DNA of 64,000 nucleotides, from assembly GCA_007922225.1 (NCBI GenBank), contig ML679966.1, forward strand, positions 54,370,742 through 54,434,741, written 5' to 3'. Below, piece after piece: positions 1 through 12,500 of the stretch (the stretch's first letter is position 1; the number at the start of each line of letters is the position of its first letter). The position numbers and the translations under genes were made by a program. A model generated the notes under the pieces. The model had not been told where the DNA came from. It was given only the letters and a program-made list of their open reading frames with translations, and searched no databases. This DNA comes from Emydura subglobosa. Lineage: Eukaryota; Chordata; Testudines; Chelidae.

Positions 1-236
1 TTTCTGCAGGCATAAGCTTTCGTGGGCTGTAACCCACTTCGTCAGACCTATTCAACTAGATATTTGAATGAAGCTGGGAGTAAAAGGAGGACGTCAGATC
101 CTCGTCAGATCTGACGAAGTGGGTTACAGCCCACGAAAGCTTATGCCTGCAGAAATTAAAATTGGTAGTCTTTAAAGTGCTACAGGACTCTCATTGTTTT
201 TGCTGTATACAGACTAACACAAGTACCCCTCTGGAA
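1..236 (-). repeat. Foldback interspersed repeat (same family as 36521-36730)
   Basis: Bases 1-46 are the inverted complement of 110-155, with a 60-odd-base spacer that differs from the arms. The tail 156-236 ends in a sequence whose complement begins near TCCAGAGGGG and includes the GTGTTAGTCTGTATACAGC block also found at 36541. It lies in a DDX60 intron about 140 bases before the exon at 376. Its left end may be cut by the window edge. Confidence 0.75.
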
Positions 237-375
237 ATTTTCACCATTGGAGGACAGAATTTTCCCAAAGACAGCATTTTAATAATTGTGCTTCTGTCAA
301 GCCTCAGTTCACAAAAAACTTCACAATGTCCAGCACTTTACTTGAACTAACTTAACAAAATATTTTATTAACCAG

Positions 376-517
376 GGCTATTTGGATCAAGAAGGTAACC
401 CAATGGGATTTACTGGACTTGTGACCCATTTACATTATCATGAACCTTCAAATTTTGTCCTAGTTAGCTTTCTTGAGAAAGGTTTATTCCACAAACTGTG
501 CCAGCCAATTGAGAATG
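376..517 (+). CDS. DDX60: DDX60 exon (first one in window)
   Basis: The acceptor is ...ttaaccag and the donor is gtaagt. The 142-bp exon starts in phase 0, encodes GYLDQEGNPMGF...LFHKLCQPIEN, and ends after the first base of a glycine codon. Confidence 0.92.
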
Positions 518-3500
518 GTAAGTTAATGTTTCATACTTTTCAGTTAATGTAACTGTATTTTTGTGAATGACTATCTAAATCATTCTCATATTTTATTAAG
601 TGCTTTCAAGTTAATTATCTGTAGTTACCTTAATACAATTATAAAACAAATGTGACATGTACTTCTTTCCATATAGTATTAATAGAACTTTTCTATTATT
701 ATATGTTCACTAAATTTCAATTCTGAAGCATTTGCAGTTCTCACTCTAGATAGTGTAAATGTAAATTGTTTTCAAATTTAGTAATTGGTGTTGTGTTAAA
801 AAAAAATCTATGAAAATATGTAAAACTTCATTGTAATTATGGAGCTACAGCGGTCACTCCATAAATAAGGCTGCAACTGGGTTGCATTATAAGGTCCATT
901 TTGAAGCCCCATTCAGTAGACCTTTTATTCCTGAAGTCCCTTCCATCATCCCAGTCAAAAATGAAAATGTATTAAGATATATTTGGAACCCTGTTTGTCC
1001 TTGATTCACCCTGTTGCTCTGTACAAAAGTACTAACACAGTCACGTGTATCATCTGTGCTGAAGCATACAGACAGAAACAGAGATGAGTTAAGAAAAAAT
1101 GAAGGCTCTCATCCTGCAAGCATGGATGGGGGCTGAAGAATGTTTACATAAACTTCTAGTTTTCATTGATTTTCATTCCATATTACAATATGGTTCTGGT
1201 ATGTAATTAATGTGGGAAGTATGTAGATGTTTAAGCTTTTCAAACTGTAGATTTGTTTAACTTAAATGATGCCTTCATCCTAAAAATCACCCATTTGTCT
1301 CAATGTTTTTATTGTCTATTTTTACAAGTAATGCCAAAGATCACCATGTTGAAGGTGTTTACAGAGGAAAAAACTTTCTTGCTTTCAATGTGTTATTGCA
1401 TTTGACAGCACTTTTTGTATATTCAATTTCACTATTTCTCTTGTATTACAGACGAGGCTGGTAGCACCTTCCTTTATTAAGTTTGCCAGACACTTCCCAT
1501 TGTAAGACCCTAGGTTCAGTTGCTCATACTTTTGCCAAACTTTAACCATTTGGGCTGCTAGTTTTCATGATGTGTCTCAGGCTGAACAGTTTTGGAAAAT
1601 TTCTGCCAAAGTGGTCAGCTGTTTCCAAGAACGAGGCTGGGAAAATATTCATTGTTTTGCTCACGTTGAAACATTCGGCCACCTTTTTTTAAAATGTATT
1701 AGCGCTCCCATGCTTTGGAACAGGGACTTGAAATTTGGCAGAGAGTGGGGGTAGACTGGGGCAGGTTGTGCAAGGAGACTGGGTCTGAGAACTAGTGTGG
1801 GTGAGGGGGGACTTGAGACAGATGAGAAGCCGGGGTGCAGGGCAAGAACTGGGATTGGCTGGGTAAAGAGACTGAGACAGGAGCTGGGGAGGGCTAAGAC
1901 TTGGACAAGGAACCATATAGGAGGTGGGGGATGAGATTGGATGAGGAGTGTAGAGAGGGACACTGGGACTAGGAACCACAGGAGACAGGCAGTGTGGGGT
2001 GGCAGGGTGAGTCAAGATCAGTGTGGGGAGACACATTGTATGAGGAACAGGGAGAGAGGGAAATGGTACTGGCTGGGCAAGAGGACTAAGGGAAGGGGCA
2101 AAAACTACAACTGGGAGAAGACTGGGACAGGGAATGCAGCAAGGGAGACCTAAACCTGACTTGGGAAAGATGCCGCCTGGGATAAGAAGCCTGAAGAAGG
2201 GAGGCTGAACTGGCTAGATGAGGTGAATGGGATTGGGATGAGGAACCAGGGCTGGGAAAGAGAAAGGACTGGGACAGATTGGAGGGGACAGAGTAGAAGG
2301 GAGTCATAGTGTAGAAGAGCCTGTGTCCACAAGATCACATTCCCTTCCAGAGCTTGCAATGGAACCCCAGATTCCTGAGTCTCACCATTCCTCTGCCATC
2401 AGCAAATTCTGTGAAAACCACAAACAAAGTGTGTGTGTCATCCCACTCTAATGCTGGTCCACAGAGAGGATAGCAGCCTACTTTCTGTTGCTCTCCGTTA
2501 TTCAGTTATCTCAAGTGACAGAGATCTGCATGATGGATCTAAAGGTTCCTACTGTGCTGGTGAACCATGAGGATGTTATCAATGTGATGCCACATGTCAA
2601 ATTTATGTTTTTTCACTTTGCCTTTTTAAAAACCTATGAAATTTTATGCACATAAACTATGTTAAAAACCTTATTAAAGTTGCAAAGTCAAGCATGCAAA
2701 AGTTAAGAAATGTCAGAATTAAGATTGTCTGTGAAACTTTAATTTGGCAGTCTGAATGTATACATCATGATATAAACTTTAACTACATGCTATTTTTTTC
2801 ACAGGAACCCTCCCTCATTCAATGAACAGAATGGACTGTGCTCTGGGGAGGTGTCAGGGTTGTTTAGTGAAAGACTATCACCTATAGTGTTATACTTATA
2901 AAATAAACAGCAGGATCTTATTTAGAGGGACAAGGCAATATGCCACATTTATTGTGAATACGAAGATTTCAAAAAGCAATTTGCCTGCACACTCTCTCTC
3001 TCTCTCTCACACACACAAGGTTCTACAAAGATGAAGTTTAGTTACTAGCCTCAGTTGCTCATGTTAGTCCACTGGCCAGGTGGCTAAGACACGAGGGAGG
3101 GAGCAGGGGTCTGCCGGTGCACACTGATGCTCCTGAAGGATTACTGTAGAACCAAACCCAAAGTCCTCATCTTTTAATTCCCTTTTATGCCATTTTATGG
3201 GTTTTGCTTCGTTATGCTGCATTTGCATTCTGGTATGATTATCAATCACCCATGTTTTGCAAGCATGACCATTGCTGTTATTTTGTATAGTTCATTTTGT
3301 TTTTGTTCTTTGAGGTGGATTCCAGGGTCATTAGGGTGGGCAGTCTTTGCCATCTGGGTCGTAAAAGTTGTTTTCTTTACTCCCTTGATCACTGAGGCTG
3401 GCGCCTTTTCCCGTTATTCTCTGGTCTTACATACACACATTACTTATTTGTTTATTTATACTCTAATTTTTAACATTTATTTAAAACTCGTAACTGGAAG

Positions 3501-6500
3501 ACACAAGTGGTTTTTTTAGAAACAATAACATTTCTTTTTATTTAAAACATTTACTATTATTATAAAACATTTGTATTTAACATTGAATTTTTTTATTTTA
3601 GAACATTTGCTGATGTTACTTTCAGCAGTTATCTTAAAACATATGTACTTCAACAATAGCAACAGTTTCACAGAATGATCTTTCATAACTTTACAAACAG
3701 GATGATCAATGACCAGATGTTCGTTTCGGACAAAACATGGTGGTTTTAAACAAACTTATTAATAGTGAAGAGATCACTCTACATACCCAAAATGCAAAGC
3801 CTCACAGAGACTGCTGTGGTGGTTTGTCACATAATAAAAGAATAAGGGTATTTCACATATAATCAATATAACAAAATCAAGCTTTGGGCCTACATTATGA
3901 CCCCTGTTACATTTGTTGCCGAAGTTGGAAGGTGTGTAACAAACAAAGAGATGACTGCAGGATGAGAAAGGATGGTCTCATGCTTAAAGCAGTTGAATTC
4001 TGCCCCAGAGAGTTGGATTTTATCCCTAACTCTAGCACAGAGTTCCTGTATGATGCTGGGCAAGTCACTTAAACCAAATTTTTCACATTTGGTACCACTT
4101 GTGTGTTCCTTATTTTCTGGGGGCCTGATTTAAGACCTTGGTGTCTGATTTGCAGATGTGCTGAGCACTCATAGCTCCAAATGAAGTCAATGAGAACTGT
4201 GTTTGAATATATGAGCTGCTATATAATGCTAAATAATCTGAAAAATCTGGTTCCGTTCTCAAACTGGGCACCCCAAATATTTTGACCTTTTTCTCTTTGT
4301 CTCAGCTCCCCGTATGTATGAAAGGAATAATACCACCCCCACATCTCACTGGGGTTTTGTGAAAATAAATGTGTTTGTGAATATTCGCCTTCCTCTGCAG
4401 CACAGGGCACTGGTCACTTGCTGCTTTAAACTAGAGTAAATGGTGGATTCTCTGTAACTTGAAGTCTTTAAATCATGATTTGAGGACTTCAGTAACTCAG
4501 CCAGAGTTTATGCGTCTATTACAGGAGGTGGTGGGTAAAGTTCTGTAGCCTGCGATGTGCAGGAGCTCAGACTAGATGATTATGATGGTACCTTAAAGTC
4601 AATGAGTCTATAAGGGGCTGAATTAAGATTGCACAGGCAACTTTAATTCTAGCATTTTCTAATTTTTCAGTATTTGACTTTGCAACCTTAATGTTCCATT
4701 TAATGTAGTTATTTGTATATAATAGTAAATGAGTCGGTCAGTTTCCATTATCATTTGTGTAGGTCTTTCACATAGCAACATGAAAGAGAAAAACAATTTT
4801 TAAAAACAGGAAAGTGACTGTAAAAATTACCACAATTGGTAGAGAAACTCATGGACAGGTTTAGAACCTGAAATCACATGTAATTAGTTTTTAAAATTAC
4901 TAGACTTCAAGTTGGAAGTGTGTGTTTAAAATTTAAAGAGAATTTTCTTATTTTGCCTATTGAGTTAGCGTACTTTCTGTCTGAAATAGGCTCGACTGTT
5001 TTCTCTGAAGATGTGATGGAACAATTAGTGCTAGTGCTAGCAAACTTATTTGGAAGGCGATATCTACCAGCATGTGCTATGAAATTTAGAAGCACATCTC
5101 GCCAATCAAAGGTAAAGAAAGAACATTTTTTGATTGATTGATTGATTGATTATTTGCAGTGTGATAATGCCTAGAAGCCTTAATTAGGGATCATGGTCCA
5201 TTATTCTAAAGACTGCACATACATATAATGAGAAGCCCCTTTTTGAAAGGTCTAATTACTAAGGACTATAAAGCAGTGGTAGTTCTTAACCAAAGAAGGG
5301 CCATTGAGTCCTGGCTTATGAAAAATATCAAGCTATCTAACCATTCTTTCAGAGATGACACAGCTGCTTACACAGTTCTTATCATGCTTATCAATTAAGT
5401 GTGTCGATTAAACTGTTCTTTACTAAAAATTACAACCAGTGTTCATGTGTCTTTGTCCCCAAATCAAAATACTTCCTCCTTTCTTTCCCCCCATTCTAAT
5501 TTTGACTTCCAGTCTAAAGCGCAATCATCTGTGAAATTTATGAATTGACTAGTAGAACATTGGCTCTAGAGGTTTTAACCTTTTCTTTGGTACACCAAGA
5601 TCCAAATTTAGGATCAAACCTAGAAGTGGAATAATGTGATAAGGTGGGTAATAACATGGATTATGCACACGGGAAGGGCAGGGAGAGGGCAGAAGAGGGG
5701 AGCCTACATAGACTGTAGTCACTGGCAGCCCTTCCACACAAACAATACATTTTTGTGACTCCAAGTGATTTTGGGTGAGACCAGCAGGGGGTGGGATGAA
5801 AGGACAGAGCTGAAGAGCAGCCAGTGTATGGGGAGCTCCTCCTCTAGCCAATTTTTTAATATCCAAGCAGAAAAAGAAAATTTTTAGTTTCCAGTCTCTA
5901 GCTTCTAAACTCAAAGGAGGGGTATTGGACCACTGAGACTAGTAGCAGCAAAGCAGCAGAAGCATTCATGTTGCTAGGGTGCCTGTGGAAGGTCAGGCGC
6001 TGGAATTCCCTGTGGTGTCTTGGGCTCTGTCATGCCCCTCCTAGTCCCCTTTGCATCAGCATGAATCCCTCACATCAAACAGAATTCTATGTCAGGTTTC
6101 CTGTGAGTAGAAGCTCAGGAAATTCCATTTTTGTGTGAATGCCATATTCAGCTTTAAGTTTTGTTAATTGTACACAAACCCTAGATGTCTAAAGTTGGGC
6201 ATTTTGAAGATTTGGGCCAAGATGTTTGACACTATAATGTTTGACACAGTGTGTGCTTATAACCTTCACAAATGTGTGGTGCGCATCAAAGTAGGACTAA
6301 TGCTCCTCAGATACACAGAAATCGTTTACCTAAATAATGTAATAAGCTGTATGTTATTGCAGGTGTTTCTAGAAGATCTCCCAGAAGAGTTTGCTGCTGC
6401 TGTTCGTGAATACAATAGCAAAATAGAGAAGAATTTTGGTTGTTTTCTTCTAACAGTTGCCAAGTTGGCTGACATGGAACAAGAATACCAACTTCCTTTA

Positions 6501-9500
6501 TCAAGAATAGGTACGCACTGGGAAAACATATGCTTATTAATATGAATACAAGCTATATTGTGAATGACTGATAATTTTGGTAATGGGGACTTAGGTCTTT
6601 GCACTGGGACTTATGCAATTAAAGGCTCATGAATTCAACCAACCTAATACAGAGATACAAGTTCCATTGCTTCTTTCATTCTACAGTGTTTACTGTAGTT
6701 GTAGATTATATTGATATATTGGTGTTATGGGGTACAGGGGATGTGGCACATGGGTCTACTGCTATCCTTTTAGGATTCTGAGTAGGGAATAAGAATTCAA
6801 TCAAAGGTACTCCTTTATAAAAGGAAAAACATGTAGCATGTGTATTAAGTGCCAGAACCCTTAAATTGCCTTTACTTGTGCTGAAAAGAGCTAAAAGGGC
6901 AATTATCTGTTAGATCAAAAATCCAGTCAGAACTTCTGAGCTATGTGTATGATACAATAATAGTTTTCAGGGTGTACTACAAACATTAGCTCTTCAATTC
7001 TTACATCATCCTAATGAAGTAGGTAGGTAACCCATTACAGATGAACATTGTACCAGGAGTAAAACAACTAAATTCCTCATAAACCAATAAGCAATCTCCA
7101 GCAATCAGAGAGCAATATGAAAAGACATCATCATAAGATTATATAGCACTAGATTGTCATCTAGACAAATTGCTTGACTGGCTGCATATTATCATACAGC
7201 TTACTGGAAAGAAAGATGCTAGGTGGACTAATTAAATGTTCTATTATCCCTTTGCCTTGTTTGACAAGGATGGATATTTTACCTTCTTAAAACACGTAAA
7301 AATGTAGTATTTCAGGGTGTTGTCTGACCCTTTTAAAGGTTAATAATATTTGTATCAATTGCCAATTGATCAGAAAGTCATAAGGATCTTATTCAAGAAC
7401 CAGGCTACACAGAACTAAAACCAATGAGTTCAATATGTTGCAGGGACCCTCGGGGTGTATAGCAAAGACACTCATGCTGAGGACAAAACAAAGCATTAGA
7501 GATATTTATTAAAATAAGGAATAAAGCCAGAAAATATCCAAGCAACATAAAAAGATAGGAATAATAAGAGTATTGGGGATATCTGTCGTATCATTCTTTG
7601 TATAAGCTCTTATAGTTGCATACTTACACCCTTCCTTGAGGATCTGGTGGTAAGAGACAAAGAAGCAGCCCTGTCTTTAGCATGCCAAGGTTCCTCAATG
7701 CCCAAGATTGATAGTAGAGCTGAAGGGTCAAATGATGGAAACAGCTAACAATGATGGAGAATTCAAGCTAACTCCACATAGTGGTTTTTCCTATAATAGG
7801 GCCTGAGCACCATCATGAATATTCATGCTAATGCTCAACCTTACATGCCCAAATCTAACTTCTTTATCCCCATAATACCGAGATGTACTTATTCTATAGG
7901 TTAACATATTAATGTCATTATCAGATTCGTCACTTCTAGCTTAAACTGGTTTATGGTTATTACTTCCATGTTCTTGTGGTGTTCCTTTGGTTACCATTAA
8001 GTTCCAACTCCTACCATTAAGTAAGCTATCCTTAGTTCCCCAAAATCTAAGGGTAACTGTCAGACTATTTATCTCTGCCAAACGTCACAGGCTTGACTAT
8101 ACTTATGCTAACTTGCTTAAGCTAACGTCTTACAGGATACAGGTCTGTGGGTTCCTTGTATTAAAGCTGAATATAATAAAGGCTAAGATAGCCCTATGGG
8201 CTACAAGTGGAGGTATTTTATATCTATTTTTTTAGATGAGGAAGCATGTGAACTGTAGCAGATTAATCTATGTTCATTCTATATATCTTATCCCTTTTCA
8301 CATTAGTGCAGTGATACACCACCTCTTTTGATCTACTACACACAAAATGGCCAAAAAATAAAAATAAAAATTCTGCAGCCTGTCATATCCCATAATCCAT
8401 TTGGGATACAAAGGATGATTTTGGTCATGGGGCAGGTTTTTTTTCTGCCATTTTGTAAATTGAAGATCAAAAAAGGTGGGGCAAGGCACTTGTGGTTTAG
8501 AGATGAGGCTCCTAGGAGAGTTTGCTGATGCTTTTGCGGATGGGGAAGGAAGAGGAGAATGGTGTTTCTGAGTTAGGAGATTCTTCTAGGTGAGGGGACG
8601 GGTGGTCTTGTTGTGAGAGTGGTAATGGGGGGGGGGGGGAGGAGCTGGTACTGCTGGGCAAGGCTCAAATTGGGGAGGAAAAAATATTAGTTACTCTCCC
8701 AAGTTCTACCCACAAACCAAACTGCCACCATCTGCTAGCATTGACCACTGTTGCTCCTGCCATCTGCTGGCACTGACCAATCCAGACATATGCAGGTGCT
8801 GCCCTCTGCTGGCACCTTCATTGGTGGTTGTCATTCAAGGTTTCCTAGTCTCTCTGTGATTCAGCTCCTAGTGAATTTCAGCTCATGGGAAAACCTTCTG
8901 CTTGACACAGAAGCAATGTCCCTGCTTTTAACAAACAAGAGGAACCATTAATTCTACCTTTTAACAGTGGGAAGAGATTGTCAATCCATGCCTGAGGATA
9001 GTCCTTTGGCAAGGATAGTGCAATCTCAACAGATGACTTCTCACCCCTCCCTCCCCCTTGCAATGTTGAAACATCCGTCCGCCACCCTTTTGGGGCTCTG
9101 TTTGGGTGAGAGTGAATTTTTTATCAGAACAGGTTAAACACAGATCTGATGCCATTTGTTTATACAGTCAAAGGACAACATTTCATTACCCCTGCAGTTA
9201 ACACAAAAGTGACTTGTAACACAATACCAGACACATTGACCATTTCCCATCATGCTCAACACCTCGTGTGCTTATGCAATATGCTGAGTACTTAATTGTA
9301 CTCATGCAAATACAAAGCCCATGCAAATAACGTGCCCCCTTTCAGCTGCTGAGCAGGGAGAGTGCCACTCAGACCTTGCTTACAGTAGGATTCCAAAACA
9401 CCTCTGGACAGGGCCAGTTTAAGGCAAATACACAATACATATGTCCCTTAGGCCCCAGCTGTCAGTCATGTCTTGACATCAGAAGCTCAGCTTTCATTTT

Positions 9501-12500
9501 CAAAAAAAGGTTCTAGTCCTCATGGTCGGAAAGGTAAGTCTGAAAATGTGACCCAAGTGTCACTGATCCAGTGATGTCTGTCTGGTTCTGCAGACGGCTT
9601 CCAGCAGGGGAATGACAAGAAGCCACTAGAACTAGAGGAAAGCTGCCTGGCCTCACCACGGCCACAGTCAGGACCATGCTGCTCTGGCTGATGGTATCAT
9701 GGATGGCAGGGTCACAACCAACTTCCAATGGGATTGGGTCAGAGACAGGCAGAGCAGGGACAAGATGGTAGCAGAAGCAGGAACTACCATGCTGAATCCT
9801 AGTAACCCAAATCAACCATACTGTAAGACTGAATCAGTTTTAGCAAGACAGGACATCTTATGTTTAATTTTTGAAGCATTATACTTTGTGCACAATTCTA
9901 AACTAACTAGTTGAGACTTTGATAATTAAAATTACCTCTTAAAACTGAAAAAAATTAACTGCTTTTAAAATGCACCGATTATCAAAGGGCAGTTGAGCTT
10001 GTGAAGATTTTATTACGTTCACATTTTAAAACTTGTTCTTATTAGATTTTACATCTAAAGAATGTGATAACTCTGAACTGACATCTCATATGATGAATAT
10101 CACCAAAAGCATAACTTGTGTGTCACCTTTCACATGCCTATCTGGAATTGTTGACCAGGATTTATTTGATGCTGAGAATGTTAATGAAGTAAGTTAATTT
10201 TTTTGCAGAGAGGGCCTCAAAATCAGAAGCCTGCATCTGAATTTCATTCTGGGGGAGGGAGAATTCTTAACTCCTCTATGGCCCCTTTGAACCAATTATA
10301 AAGCAACCTTAAAGACTCTTAGCAAAGACCTCCAATAGAGAGGGCATTCCAGGGTAAGTTGGGGGTGGAAGAAGGCATAGCTGTGGGTGTTCTTACATAA
10401 GCTATGAGGCTTATAGGCTATGACAATCAGGGTGCAAGTTAACCCTAACCAACCCCAAGATACAGGAAATGCAAGCAGTCTCCCTTGCTGCATCAGGATC
10501 CATATTTCTATAATAGACTAAAGTAAATCCCCACCTCTTAATGCTCCTGAAATTGGGAGCATGAAATCTAACTCCAACGCCAAATTGTTCCATGTTTCAA
10601 GAGGTTTGAGTTTGGAATTCATATTCAGCCCATTACAGAAAGGTTTGAACACATTCTCTGTATGTAGATCATCAGCGACCCCAAAATCAGAAACAACTAA
10701 TGGATAAGGTAATGTTGAATATTTGAGAGCCCATTCTGGGGCAGCTCAGTCACGCTGCTATGCAAGTTACTCCAACAACACTGGGTCTTTGTGGACATTT
10801 ATAGCTCTCAGGAGATCTATTGGTAATGGAGCCAAAACCCTAGCTGCTTCACCATAGAAAATGAAAATTGAAATTCTGCAAGCGCAAACTGTCTGCTACA
10901 TCAAAAAATCCACATAGACATGATTCTAAATTTTCAGTCACACAGGGTTATAGCATACATAACATATAGAGTTATATGCAATGCCTTTTAACAATAGGTC
11001 TAAAATCATAGATTGCATATAGTAATTAGTGACACACCAAAAGTATAAAAACACAAACATTTGAAAACAATTGACGTGTTGTATTTTCTTAGGCTGTGTT
11101 GCATACAATTGGTATTAATGTCAGAAATGCTCCTCTGTGTTGCTTGGAGAAATATGATAATCAAGGAAGAAGAATGCCACTCAATGCTTATGCTGTTGAC
11201 TTCTTTAAACATGGCTCCTTGTTTGCACTGACAACAGATAATTGGTATGTGCCTCTTCGGGTTTGAATACTTTGCTGTACAGTTGTAATAGCTGAATAGC
11301 TTTTGAACATGGGATATGTTAGCTGCCTGCAATTCCACACCCACAAAATACAGGGCAGGATCCCTCCCTTGTCATAATTATGCAGTAGTATAGAATTTTT
11401 CCTTATTAAAATATTAAGTTTCTAGTATTTATGGTTACAAACAAACTTCCAAATGGGGAACAGTGTGACTTGCTGAGGCTGCAGGAGTTTAAATGTTAAC
11501 TCCTGATGACTTCAATTCCAATTATTTTGGCAAATGTACTTAGCCCTGAATGCAAACCATCTCCCATGGTGTCCCAAGCTCCAAATGCTCACCCTATCTC
11601 CATCTCCTCTCAGACTGCTAAGATTTCCAGCTTCCCCCGATAACTGAGGCCTAGTATACATTATAGCATTATGTCAGTGTCTACACTATAATGTTCCTCC
11701 CACCGACGTAATACACCTATGTCAACTTAATCAGTCTAGACACTGCATTGCTTACGTTGATTTAACTGGCCTCTAGGAGCTGTCCCACTATGCCATTGTG
11801 ACTGCTTTGGTCACCGTTTTCAACACTGCTGCCTAGAGCAGTCACCCTGATGTGGAGCAGCAGCCATGCCACTTTTATAAAGAGCTGCATGCTATCCTCT
11901 GCAAAGGTACCTCTTGTTATGATCTCAGAATGATGTCCCTTCCCTTTTTCCATGTGCTTTGAACTCTGCAACCCCTTCCAAAGACACACTGCACTAGAGT
12001 TGCATAGTGGGATAGCTACCCATGATGCACTCCTACTGTAGACATGTTCTGCTGACATAAGGAGTGTAGTGTCAACATGCATAACCGATTTAGTTACTGC
12101 AATGGTTGTATAATGATTTGACAATTTTGTAGTGTAAATATGCCTTGAAACAGTAAAGCTAACGGTCTTTCACCTACCAGTGATTCTGTCCTTTCCCACC
12201 TTTTCTCCAATGCTCCTGTCCTTGTCTCCTCCCTCCCTCTCTTTAATCTCTCACTGCCCTGTGGCTCCTTCCCTACTACGATCACACTGCAGTCTCCCTT
12301 AGAGTCAAATAGTGGTGTTTCTGAGGCTGTCTGCCTGTCCAACTGCTGACCTATCTCCCTAGCTCCTATCCTCCCCATCATCTGTAAGCTCACAGAACAT
12401 GCAGACTTCCTCTTTCTATTTGGTTCCCTTTCTTGGTTCCCTTTCTATTTGGCTTCTGCAAAACACTGAAACTATTTTCACCAAGGTCTCTAGTGACCTC

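Noticed and set aside
162..350. A short frame whose peptide recurs (CFCCIQTNT) at 36594-36307 on the minus strand
   Set aside because: The shared peptide comes from the shared foldback repeat, not from a protein family.
1661..2359. Several Ser/Pro/Leu-rich minus-strand frames
   Set aside because: They come from a purine-rich repeat tract read on the complementary strand, in three overlapping frames.
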